This document shows, in pieces, positions 23,530-31,499 of a stretch of DNA of 64,000 nucleotides. The position numbers and the translations under genes were made by a program. The first letter of the stretch is position 1; each line of letters opens with the position of its first letter. The stretch is from Rhizobiales bacterium Ga0077545 (GTDB taxonomy: Bacteria; Pseudomonadota; Alphaproteobacteria; Rhizobiales; Methylopilaceae), in assembly GCA_001464335.1 (NCBI GenBank), contig LNEV01000009.1, positions 1-64,000 of the forward strand, in the 5' to 3' direction. Under the pieces are notes generated by a model. That model saw nothing but the letters and a program-made list of their open reading frames with translations, made no database searches and was not told the origin of the DNA.

Positions 23530-26012
23530 TGGTTTCGCGGGTTTGCTATGTCGAGGTCGACGTCCCTTACTGCGCGCTGGTCTATGGCAATTCGCCCTGC
23601 ACGGCGACGCTTACCGGGCCCGATCCGACCGGCACGATCAAGTGCTTCAACACCCCTGCGACATGTCAGGACCGCGAGAACTACGACGAGACGATCGTCA
23701 CGCTGCGCTTCTCGGAAGACAGCGAGCATTATCCGAAGGACATCATCGACGCGATCCCGGCGATCGAAAACGTCAGCTTTACCCCGGCGGTGATCTCGCT
23801 CGGCGAGAACCTTGGGCAGCGAGCGACGCTCGCGGTCACGTTCCGCGACCTTCGGCACTCAGACACCGGGCCGGGCTTCGACAAATATCTGGCCGACCGT
23901 GCCTACGATCCGTTCAGGACCGGAACCTTCTGGGGCAAGTTCCGCGCGCGCCAGCCGTTCCTCCGGGGGCGCAAGATCCGGCTGATCCGCGGCGATCTCG
24001 GCCAGGCTCTCATCGACATGGAGACCCGGCACTTCATCATCGAAAGCACGGAAGGTCTTTCGCCCCAAGGCACCTTCACGATCATTGCCAAAGACGTGCT
24101 GAAGATGGCCGACGGCGACCGCGCGCAGGCGCCGCGCCTGTCGCAGGGCTTCATCGTCGCGGACATCAACAGCAGCGTGACCGCAGCGACCCTGTCTCCG
24201 ACTGGCATCGGAAATTCGGAATATCCCGACTCCGGTCTGGTGGCGATCGGCGGCACGGAAATCTGCTCCTTCACGCGCTTGGGCGACGCGCTCACCCTGA
24301 CGCGAGGCCAGCAGGGAACAGTCGCCGCGGCGCACAAGGCGCAAGACCGCGTGCAGCTTTGCCTGCAATACACGTCCGAAGATCCCGCCGACATCATCTC
24401 CGACCTGTTCCAGACCTATGCGGAGATGCCTGCCGATTATATCCCGCTTGCGGCATGGCAGACCGAGACCTCGGCCTTCCTGCGGCGCGTCTATACGGCG
24501 GTGATCCCGGAGCCGACGAGCGTCAACACGCTGGTGTCAGAACTCGTGCAGCAATGCGGCCTGGCCGTGTTCTGGGATGAGAATGCCGAACTCGTGCGCC
24601 TTCAGGTGCTGCGTCAGATTTCGACGGATGCCGCAGTGTTCGACCGCGACAACACCATCTCCGAATCCTACAAGATGCAGGAGCAGCCGGAGAAACGCAT
24701 CTCCCGCATCCAGACCTATTTCGGCCAGATCAACCCGCTGAAAAAGGTCGACGACCCGGACAATTATCGCTCCTCGTGCCTGACCGTCGACACCGAAGCC
24801 GAGGCTGATTACGGGACGCCGGCGATCAAGCGCATCTATGCCCGCTGGATTCCGGCTCTGGGCCGCACGGTCGCCGAGCGCGTCAACGACATCCAGCTCG
24901 GCCGCTTCCGCGATGCGCCTCGGCGCTTCAACCTCGCGCAGTTCCGTCAGCAAGGGGGCATCGTCCCCGTTCTCGGACAGGGCTACCAGATCAAGGCGCA
25001 GCCCCTCCAGACGGCAACGGGCGAAGAAGACATCGTCCCCATCCAGATCACGCGCCTGAACCCTGGTGACGCGCTCTACGAGATCGAAGCCGAGGAAATG
25101 CGCTTCGTCTCCTTCGACGATGGCGACCTCTCGAGCCGCGTGATCATCGCGGTCGCCGACACGTTCAACATCAACTTCCGCTCTGCGCACGATCTTCTCT
25201 ACCCGACGCCGGTGGATGGCGATGCCGTCACCTTCATAATCGAGAGCGGCGTCCGGGTCGGGTCGACATCGACAGGCACTCCGGCCTTTACCGTCGGCAC
25301 ATGGCCGACCCGCACGCATAACGCGACGCGCTCAAGCGCAAGCCCTGTACTGACGGGAATTCCCGTCGACACGCTCGGGCTGGCGCCGGGAATGTTTGTT
25401 GCCGGCACGGGGCTTCAGGCGAACAGCAAGATCCTGACGGTCGACAGTTCGACGCAGATCACGCTGGACAAGAACGCGGTCTCATCGGGCACATCGTCGA
25501 TCACGATCGATACGGTGATCCTGAACCTGATCATCCGGGGCGGCATTCACGGCAAGGGCGGCGCTGGCGGTCGGGGTCAGTCCGCGCCGGGCGCTACCGA
25601 TCAGCAACCGGGTCAGGCTGGTGGTCTCGCGCTTTACTCCCGTCGAAGGGTGAACCTGCAGCTTGATTCCGGGAAGATCTGGAGCGGCGGCGGCGGCGGC
25701 GCAGGCGCCAGATATCACGGTGCCGGTGGCGGCGCTGGCTATGACGGGGGTGCAGGCGGCGCTTCCGGGGGCAATGGGGCCGGGCAGGCAGGGTCGACGA
25801 CAAGCGGCGGCGCGGGTGCCTCCGGTGGCTTTGCCGGCCCGCAGGGCGCGGGCGCCGGTGGCGGGCCCGGCCTTCCAGGCTTGGAGGCCTTTGGATCATA
25901 CGCGGACGGCAGCGGGTATCGATCTCCCGGCGTTGCAGGCACAGCGATCGACGGCGTCTCCTATCTGCTCATCACAGGCTCCGGCGATCGCCGTGGCCCA
26001 GAGATCAACTAA
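23529..26012 (+). CDS. Tail hub/tip protein with glycine-rich C-terminal tip
   Basis: 827 residues. The N-terminal 60 residues carry several Cys (PYCALVYGNSPC, then IKCFNTPATCQDRENY), a pattern common in alphaproteobacterial phage tail hubs. The middle resembles a hub/central spike scaffold. Residues about 680-800 are an extreme Gly-rich region (GGAGGRGQSAPG, then WSGGGGGAGARYHGAGGGAG and further repeats), similar to polyglycine-helix receptor-binding tips of phage adhesins. The protein ends 'DGVSYLLITGSGDRRGPEIN'. This suggests receptor recognition fused to the hub. Confidence 0.78.
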   Translation: MVSRVCYVEVDVPYCALVYGNSPCTATLTGPDPTGTIKCFNTPATCQDRENYDETIVTLRFSEDSEHYPKDIIDAIPAIENVSFTPAVISLGENLGQRATLAVTFRDLRHSDTGPGFDKYLADRAYDPFRTGTFWGKFRARQPFLRGRKIRLIRGDLGQALIDMETRHFIIESTEGLSPQGTFTIIAKDVLKMADGDRAQAPRLSQGFIVADINSSVTAATLSPTGIGNSEYPDSGLVAIGGTEICSFTRLGDALTLTRGQQGTVAAAHKAQDRVQLCLQYTSEDPADIISDLFQTYAEMPADYIPLAAWQTETSAFLRRVYTAVIPEPTSVNTLVSELVQQCGLAVFWDENAELVRLQVLRQISTDAAVFDRDNTISESYKMQEQPEKRISRIQTYFGQINPLKKVDDPDNYRSSCLTVDTEAEADYGTPAIKRIYARWIPALGRTVAERVNDIQLGRFRDAPRRFNLAQFRQQGGIVPVLGQGYQIKAQPLQTATGEEDIVPIQITRLNPGDALYEIEAEEMRFVSFDDGDLSSRVIIAVADTFNINFRSAHDLLYPTPVDGDAVTFIIESGVRVGSTSTGTPAFTVGTWPTRTHNATRSSASPVLTGIPVDTLGLAPGMFVAGTGLQANSKILTVDSSTQITLDKNAVSSGTSSITIDTVILNLIIRGGIHGKGGAGGRGQSAPGATDQQPGQAGGLALYSRRRVNLQLDSGKIWSGGGGGAGARYHGAGGGAGYDGGAGGASGGNGAGQAGSTTSGGAGASGGFAGPQGAGAGGGPGLPGLEAFGSYADGSGYRSPGVAGTAIDGVSYLLITGSGDRRGPEIN

Positions 26013-26046
26013 TCTCGTAACGACAATCTGACATTCGAGGGATTTC

Positions 26047-27615
26047 ATGGCGCTTGCTCGATACCAGGGCACGGTGACGGACGAGTCCGGCAATGTTGTG
26101 CCGCTCGCTTCGGTCGAAGTGCGCCGCGAGATCTTCGGGTCTCCGCTCGCGGCCCTGAAGGCAGACCGGGACGGTGTCACTCCGCTCTCCAATCCCATGA
26201 CCGCCGACGAGAACGGCTTCTTCGCCTTCCATGTCATCGGCGGGGCGTATCGCATCGAAGCCAGCAAGGTCATCGGGGGCGATCTCTGGGAGGCTCCGAC
26301 GCTGCGCTATGTGGCGCTCGGACTCGGCGCCGAGAGCGACCAGATCCCGACATCTCAGGGTGTCGATTTCCTGTGGTCGACAAGCACGGATTCATCCGAT
26401 CCCGGTGCCGGGTATCTCAAGATCAACAATGCTGCGCTGGCCTCGGCGACAACCCTCTATGTTTCCGAAAGCGACGCGAACGGGATCGACGTGTCCGCGC
26501 TGCTGGCGGTCTTCGACGACAGCACGACCACATCCGCGCGCGGCGTTCTGTTCGTCCGCAAGGTTGGCTCTCCCGAGACGTTCGCGGCCTATCAGATCAC
26601 AAGCGCCGTTACAGACGGCGGTGATTTCGATAGCTGGACGATTTCGCATATCGCAAGCAACGGCACCCTCGATGCTGACGACGCGGTGCAAATCCAGTTC
26701 TGGCGCACAGGCGATAACGGCGCTGGCGGGGCCGACGGGTCGCCCGGCATCTCTGGAACCTCTGCCCTGACACGCGTTCGGGTCGTGGCTACGTCAAATG
26801 TCAGTATCGCGACGGCGCTCGAAAGCGGCGACACGCTGGACGGCGCGATGCTCGTGACAAACGATCTCGTGCTCCTGAGCGCGCAGACCGACCCCGAAGA
26901 CAACGGCGTCTATGTCGTGCAGGGCTCCGGCGCCGCGGTCCGCCATTCCGATTTCGACGCCTATGACGATCTGCCGGGAACGTATTTCTCGGTGATGGAA
27001 GGTACGGCGAAAGAGGACACGCTCTGGCGCTGCTCCAGCGACCGAGGCGGTACGATCGGCACGGACCCGGTTGTGATTTCGGAGTTTGTTGGCGGGGGTG
27101 GCGGCGTTATGCCCGCCGGAACGATCAAGGGCAGCATATCAGGCGGAAGCCCGGAAGACCTGACGGCGGTGCAGGCTCGGACCATACTGAACACAGATCG
27201 GCCCCGCTTTCTCGTGCACAAGAACGGCACGAACCAGACTGGAATTGCGACAGCCACAGATACAAAGCTTACATGGGCGACTGAGGTATATGACGTCGGG
27301 TCTTATTTTGACCTTGGCAATAGCAGATGGACCCCCCCCGCCGGACCCATTCTTATAACCTGTGTCGTTCAATTCAGCGGAGGCGTGGTTGACCAAAGTA
27401 CTTTCCAGGCACGTATTTATAAGAACGGGGCTTTTTATGCGGCGCCCGCGACCGGAAAAGCGTCCGGTACGGACTTCATAACCGCTGAATTCGCATTTCT
27501 GGAAGAAGCGAACGGAACGGATTATTACGAGATTTATGCGCGCGGAACGGGCACAGGAGACAAGACTGTCTCAGGTCTGGCTGTCTCTACGTTCTGGATG
27601 GGGGTTTCGCTATGA
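26047..27615 (+). CDS. Tail fiber protein with C1q-like jelly-roll end
   Basis: 522 residues. The N-terminal about 80 residues are a bacterial-Ig/carboxypeptidase-like beta domain (YQGTVTDESGNVVPLASVEV), which may anchor it to the tail. A repeated-strand middle follows. The last about 125 residues (KNGTNQTGIATATDTKLTWA, then 'YDVGSYFDLGNSRWTPPAGP' and 'VVQFSGG') match C1q/TNF-like or jelly-roll tips found at phage fiber ends. It is the likely receptor-binding fiber. Confidence 0.75.
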   Translation: MALARYQGTVTDESGNVVPLASVEVRREIFGSPLAALKADRDGVTPLSNPMTADENGFFAFHVIGGAYRIEASKVIGGDLWEAPTLRYVALGLGAESDQIPTSQGVDFLWSTSTDSSDPGAGYLKINNAALASATTLYVSESDANGIDVSALLAVFDDSTTTSARGVLFVRKVGSPETFAAYQITSAVTDGGDFDSWTISHIASNGTLDADDAVQIQFWRTGDNGAGGADGSPGISGTSALTRVRVVATSNVSIATALESGDTLDGAMLVTNDLVLLSAQTDPEDNGVYVVQGSGAAVRHSDFDAYDDLPGTYFSVMEGTAKEDTLWRCSSDRGGTIGTDPVVISEFVGGGGGVMPAGTIKGSISGGSPEDLTAVQARTILNTDRPRFLVHKNGTNQTGIATATDTKLTWATEVYDVGSYFDLGNSRWTPPAGPILITCVVQFSGGVVDQSTFQARIYKNGAFYAAPATGKASGTDFITAEFAFLEEANGTDYYEIYARGTGTGDKTVSGLAVSTFWMGVSL

Positions 27616-28106
27616 GGATGGCCGAGGGATTAATTGCGCTCGGCTTTATCCCCGACGTTGATTTCCGCTGCCGGGACGACGGCGATGGGCCATATATCGA
27701 TGTGTGGCTGTCGGATAGGCCAAAGCCGGATTCTTTTGAAATACAATCGGCGCATCTACGTGCACATGCTGCTTCAAAGCGCTATCAGGTCGAAATCGCG
27801 GGGGTGCAGACCCCTGACGGCCCGATAATCCCAAGCGACAGAGAGAGCCAAGCCATGATCGCTGGAGCGCACGCCATGGCGCAGGCGGTGCCCGGTCAAG
27901 CGATCAAGTTCAAGACGAGAGACGGCTTTGTCGATCTCGACGCTGCCGGGATGAAGGCCGTTGCGATTGCGGTCGGGCGGCACGTGCAGGAATGCTTCGC
28001 GAAGGAAGCGGAGGCGCTCGCGGGGATTAGTTCCGGAGCAATCACGGACGCGGCAGGGATCGACACCCTGTTTGCTAAAGCTTTTCCAAATAACCGTTCG
28101 GGTTGA
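27612..28106 (+). CDS. Tail fiber assembly-like protein (DUF4376 type)
   Basis: 164 residues. The C-terminal half 'VDLDAAGMKAVAIAVGRHVQ' plus 'ECFAKEAEALAGI' matches DUF4376-type fiber-associated proteins. It overlaps the fiber gene by 4 bp. Its last 32 bp overlap the 3' end of the reverse-strand CmcI-like gene, which may have trimmed the original C-terminus. Confidence 0.7.
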   Translation: MRMAEGLIALGFIPDVDFRCRDDGDGPYIDVWLSDRPKPDSFEIQSAHLRAHAASKRYQVEIAGVQTPDGPIIPSDRESQAMIAGAHAMAQAVPGQAIKFKTRDGFVDLDAAGMKAVAIAVGRHVQECFAKEAEALAGISSGAITDAAGIDTLFAKAFPNNRSG

Positions 28107-28746
28107 ACGTGGTGTTGGCGCCGAAGAAGTCGGCATATTCCGCCATCACCCGGAATGAGTCGGGCCACTGTTCGAAAAAGCGTGAAACAGCGTGGTTTGG
28201 GCCGCCTCCTAGCGTATGGGCGATTCCCATATCCTCGACAACGCCGTCCTCAATCACAAGAACCTCGCCTCGCTCAAGCCGGTCCTTCAGCCACGTCATA
28301 ACGGCAAAGGTGACTTCGCTGGTATGGGCGCTGTCCTCGATCACGAGGCACGGGCGTGGGAGTGCATCAAAAGCGACCGCGAAGGAATCCAGGTCCAGCG
28401 CATTTACTTGCATGAACGAGATGTTGTCGTCCTGCGGCATTGACGCCGGATCATGAAGGTCAATCGAAACAACCCGAGTATCGAGCCCGTACATTCGGCA
28501 AAGGTCGGCAAAAAACTGCGCGCTTCCCATCTGGTAGGCGCCGATTTCAAGGATCGTGGCGGGCTTCTTTTCCCAGATCAGCTTCATGTAGAGCGCAAGA
28601 TCAATCGGGTTCTTGAGGCAGGGCGTTCCTCTGTAGGTGTAGTTCATGGTCCCGCGCTGATAGGCGGCCAAGAAATCCTTCGAGAAGGCGGTCCGAAAGG
28701 GTCGACCTTCAATAGATGGTTTCTTTTTAAAACTGAAAATCTCCAT
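28075..28746 (-). CDS. CmcI-like/cephalosporin-hydroxylase-family protein, phage moron
   Basis: 223 residues. A SAM-type Rossmann motif 'PATILEIGAYQMGSAQFFADL' is followed by 'VVSIDLHDPASMPQDDN', 'LVIEDSAHTSEVTFAVMTWL' and an acidic 'VLVIEDGVVEDMG', the pattern of CmcI/rhamnosyl O-methyltransferase-like proteins. It is encoded against the direction of all late genes, at the tail/lysis junction, so it fits a moron expressed from the lysogen. It may modify host surface sugars and so block superinfection; this is inference. Confidence 0.8.
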   Translation of the reverse strand: MEIFSFKKKPSIEGRPFRTAFSKDFLAAYQRGTMNYTYRGTPCLKNPIDLALYMKLIWEKKPATILEIGAYQMGSAQFFADLCRMYGLDTRVVSIDLHDPASMPQDDNISFMQVNALDLDSFAVAFDALPRPCLVIEDSAHTSEVTFAVMTWLKDRLERGEVLVIEDGVVEDMGIAHTLGGGPNHAVSRFFEQWPDSFRVMAEYADFFGANTTFNPNGYLEKL

Positions 28747-28862
28747 GCCGCGACCCTAACTGCAAGCGATCTCCCCAACAACTGAGTTTTTCATACATCA
28801 CCGTCGCCTCGCGGCGATGGCGTTCAACCTCTAAACACCCCACCACATCGGAGACACTGCTT

Positions 28863-29372
28863 ATGGCGTCGATCACGGCGAACGCTCCTGCTTGGTTCAA
28901 AGAGATCGAGCGCAAGAAGGGGCTTCACGAAGTCCACCACAAGAAGACCCTCTGGGACTGGCTCCGGTCGGACAAGCGCACGCTGGGCGACCCGTCGAAG
29001 CTGCCCTGGTGTGGCGATGCGGTCGACACTGCGATCCGGCTGACGCTCCCGAACGAGAAGACCCCAGCCAATCCGTATCTCGCGCGCAACTGGCTGAAGT
29101 GGGGCACGAAGACGAAACCCGTGCTCGGCGCGGTTCTGGTGTTCGATGGCGGAAAGCGGCCGCCTCCATCCGGGCATGTCGGCTTCTACGCCGGCGAGGA
29201 CGCCACGCATTACCACGTTCTCGGCGGGAACCAGTCGAACGCGATCACCGTCATGCGTCTCGCGAAGTCGCGGCTGCTCGGCGCGCGCTGGCCGCTGACC
29301 GCGCCGCCTCCGAAAGTGCAGACAGTCATTACAGGCGCCGGCGGCGTATCCGTGTCTAAGAGCGAGGGCTGA
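28863..29372 (+). CDS. Endolysin, TIGR02594/NlpC-P60-like peptidase
   Basis: 169 residues. Cys50 in SKLPWCGDAVDTAI, His105 in PPSGHVGFYAG and Asn123 in LGGNQSNAI form the expected Cys-His-Asn set of the TIGR02594 family of NlpC/P60-like peptidases. The start MASITANAPAWFKEIERKKG is also typical. It should cut peptidoglycan peptides at lysis. It is the first gene of the lysis group. Confidence 0.88.
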   Translation: MASITANAPAWFKEIERKKGLHEVHHKKTLWDWLRSDKRTLGDPSKLPWCGDAVDTAIRLTLPNEKTPANPYLARNWLKWGTKTKPVLGAVLVFDGGKRPPPSGHVGFYAGEDATHYHVLGGNQSNAITVMRLAKSRLLGARWPLTAPPPKVQTVITGAGGVSVSKSEG

Positions 29373-29373
29373 A

Positions 29374-29637
29374 ATGGTAGGCGCGGCCATCTTCTGGGGC
29401 TTGCTCCTCGCGCTCTTCGGGGCCTCCTGCTACGCGATCTGGTCGGGCTTCCTGCTCGCGGTTCTATTCTCGTGGCTGAGCATCGGTCTCGCCATGGTCG
29501 TGTTCGGCTTCTGGCAATCGTCGACCGCGCGCCTTGCAATCGAGGCTGAAGGCATCGGCCTCTTCATCATCCTGCCGGGCGCGCTGATTGCGTTCGTCAA
29601 CTTCGTCGCGCTGTTCATTTATGCGGTCGTGAAGTGA
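29374..29637 (+). CDS. Small membrane protein, holin candidate
   Basis: 87 residues with three hydrophobic segments at about 3-22, 25-47 and 60-86, starting directly after the endolysin stop. Size, topology and place match holins or holin-antiholin partners, but the family is not recognised. Confidence 0.6.
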   Translation: MVGAAIFWGLLLALFGASCYAIWSGFLLAVLFSWLSIGLAMVVFGFWQSSTARLAIEAEGIGLFIILPGALIAFVNFVALFIYAVVK

Positions 29638-29909
29638 CCCAGAAACCCAAGGGGCCGTGCACGCACTGCTTCATCCCCGATCGATCGAAGTGGACGTCGC
29701 AATGCGCCTATCATTCGATCCTGCGGACGCAGGGCTGGACGAAAGAGCAGGTCGATAATCTGCGCGCGTCAGGCTCCGACAATCCCTGCGCGTTCGATGA
29801 TTACGACGACCACATGGCCGAGCTTGCTGCGGACAGCAGGCGCTTCTGGTTCCGCTTCCTGCTCACTGTGGCCGCCATCATTGGTGTGATCGCTTACGCG
29901 ATCTCCTGA
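29634..29909 (+). CDS. Small protein with C-terminal membrane helix
   Basis: 91 residues from a GTG that overlaps the preceding TGA. Four Cys in 'CTHCFIPDRSKWTSQCAYHS' and 'DNPCAFDD' form a possible metal site. One hydrophobic helix ends the protein (FLLTVAAIIGVIAYAIS). It lies inside the lysis group and may be a lysis regulator; unknown. Confidence 0.55.
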   Translation: MTQKPKGPCTHCFIPDRSKWTSQCAYHSILRTQGWTKEQVDNLRASGSDNPCAFDDYDDHMAELAADSRRFWFRFLLTVAAIIGVIAYAIS

Positions 29910-29961
29910 CCCGCGCCCGGCGGTCTCCGGGCAATCCTCTGAAACATCTGGAGATGCAATC

Positions 29962-30204
29962 GTGAACTCGAACATCGTTCATAACGTATTGAACTGGGCG
30001 ATCATCGCCCTCGGCGCCGTGACTGGCGCGCTTCTCGCTTCTGGCTGCGTGGAAACGGCAACCGGCCTCGACTGCGCGGGATCGAGCATCAACCCGGCCT
30101 ACACGGCTTGGGCGACTGCCGGCCTCGGAACTGTCAAGACGGTCATCAACGTCATCCGCGACGGCTTCACCGGCCTCTTCAAGACGCAGCCGCCCGTCGA
30201 ATGA
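29962..30204 (+). CDS. Holin-like small membrane protein
   Basis: 80 residues from GTG 29962 with a GGAG site upstream. A hydrophobic N-terminal segment (NIVHNVLNWAIIALGAVTGA) and a second apolar stretch around 'AYTAWATAGLGTVKTVINVI' resemble alphaproteobacterial phage holins. A Cys pair is present (GCVETATGLDC). Confidence 0.6.
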   Translation: MNSNIVHNVLNWAIIALGAVTGALLASGCVETATGLDCAGSSINPAYTAWATAGLGTVKTVINVIRDGFTGLFKTQPPVE

Positions 30205-30205
30205 T

Positions 30206-30592
30206 GTGCTGACGCTCAAGGCCCTCTTCACGACCGCCCTCCCGCTCGCGCTGAAGTTCCTTGCGAACGATCAGCGCGTGCGGAAAGGGGCCATTGCCGC
30301 CGTCGGCGTGCTAGCTCTTCTGGGCGCGTTCCTCGCCGGTCGAGAGGCCAAAGAGGACGAGTGGGACAGGTCGATCGCGGAAGAGAACATCGCGCGGCTT
30401 GAGCGTGAACTGAAGAACGAGCGCGAGATGGCCATACTCGCCGAAGCGCAGAACCGGCTCCGGGAGGCCATGCAGGCCGAACGAGACCGAAAGGTTCAGG
30501 ACTATGCGGAAGCCCACCCGGATGGCCGTGATGCTGGTCGCGCTGCCACTGCTGATGACGTTCGGAGGCTGTGCGAGATCTCGCCATGTTGA
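30206..30592 (+). CDS. Inner-membrane spanin (Rz-like)
   Basis: 128 residues from a GTG. One N-terminal membrane segment (AIAAVGVLALLGAFLAG) is followed by a long charged coiled coil (SIAEENIARLERELKNE and 'REAMQAERDRKVQDY') reaching into the periplasm, the layout of Rz i-spanins. The o-spanin gene starts inside it in another frame. Confidence 0.72.
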   Translation: MLTLKALFTTALPLALKFLANDQRVRKGAIAAVGVLALLGAFLAGREAKEDEWDRSIAEENIARLERELKNEREMAILAEAQNRLREAMQAERDRKVQDYAEAHPDGRDAGRAATADDVRRLCEISPC

Positions 30593-30806
30593 AAGTCTCC
30601 CGATAGCCCCAGGCTATGCCACGGCTCAACCCGCTCCGGTCCCGCGTGTGGGCAAAGACCTTGGTGTGATCGCCGCACAGAACCGTGCGTGGGGCGAGGA
30701 GAACGCGAGGCGTCTCGGTGCGTTCTCAAAATGGTACGCGTGCTTGCGTGAAAGGATTTCCGGCGCCAATGGCGCGCCCGTATGCACGGAGACGATCCCG
30801 AAATGA
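30504..30806 (+). CDS. Outer-membrane spanin lipoprotein (Rz1-like), nested start
   Basis: 100 residues. A lipoprotein signal (MAVMLVALPLLMTFGGC) ends in a GGC lipobox, followed by a Pro/Ala-rich segment (PGYATAQPAPVPRVG). The first 89 bp overlap the Rz-like gene in a different frame, the classic partly nested Rz/Rz1 pair. Together they fuse inner and outer membranes in the last lysis step. Confidence 0.75.
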   Translation: MRKPTRMAVMLVALPLLMTFGGCARSRHVESLPIAPGYATAQPAPVPRVGKDLGVIAAQNRAWGEENARRLGAFSKWYACLRERISGANGAPVCTETIPK

Positions 30807-31072
30807 CAGAGCAGGTCGTCACGCTGACGAGCGAACAAGTGGAAGACATCGCGTCGAAGGCGGCTGCGAAGGCCGTCAAAGACACCCTTCTGACGCTCGG
30901 CATCGACATCTCCAAACCGGAGAGCATCGTGCAGGCTCAGGCCGACTTCCACTTTCTGCGCGGCTGGCGTGAGGCCCGTTCGAAAGTCGTCGGCGGAACG
31001 ATCCTCGCCGCGGTCACACTCTTCGTCGGCGGGCTCTGCACGCTGATCTGGACTGCGATCAAGAACAACTGA
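30803..31072 (+). CDS. Small protein with C-terminal membrane helix (DUF6127-like)
   Basis: 89 residues from ATG 30803, overlapping the o-spanin stop. The N-terminal part is helical (TSEQVEDIASKAAAKAVKDT) and the end is a membrane helix (VVGGTILAAVTLFVGGLCTL). Proteins of this shape occur next to spanins and holins in alphaproteobacterial prophages; function unknown. Confidence 0.6.
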   Translation: MTEQVVTLTSEQVEDIASKAAAKAVKDTLLTLGIDISKPESIVQAQADFHFLRGWREARSKVVGGTILAAVTLFVGGLCTLIWTAIKNN

Positions 31073-31097
31073 ATCTCCTCAAAATCTGGAGCCTGCC

Positions 31098-31499
31098 ATG
31101 AAGCGGCGAGACCCGACTGCGGTTCTTGTGGCGTTGCTTATCGGCGTTCTGTTTCTCGTTTCCTACATCGGCATATGGCTTTATCCGACCCGCGCTCTCG
31201 CGCAGCCTGCCTGCAAGCCCGTTGCTCTCGTCCTCGCGGAGATCATCGGTGAAGGCTCCACGCCTCATGTCGTCGAAGACCCGAAGGAAATCGCGCGGGG
31301 CGTGACCTTCCTGATCGAGAACGGCAGCGAGGTTCTTCCCAATCGGGATGTTCTGATCTTCGCGCCGTCCGTACAAGCGGGCGACTCTGAAATCTATCTC
31401 GGCCGTGACAATCTCATCTGCGGCTATTACCGCGCGAACCATCACACCGGGGCGATGTTCTGGGATTTTGTGAAGGGCAATCTGGGGCGCCCCGCCTGA
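31098..31499 (+). CDS. Secreted or membrane-anchored hypothetical phage protein
   Basis: 133 residues. An N-terminal hydrophobic helix (AVLVALLIGVLFLVSYIGIW) may anchor it or act as a signal. The rest is a compact soluble domain with paired Cys (CKPVALV ... LICGYY). It overlaps the phosphoesterase start by one base. Function unknown. Confidence 0.6.
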   Translation: MKRRDPTAVLVALLIGVLFLVSYIGIWLYPTRALAQPACKPVALVLAEIIGEGSTPHVVEDPKEIARGVTFLIENGSEVLPNRDVLIFAPSVQAGDSEIYLGRDNLICGYYRANHHTGAMFWDFVKGNLGRPA

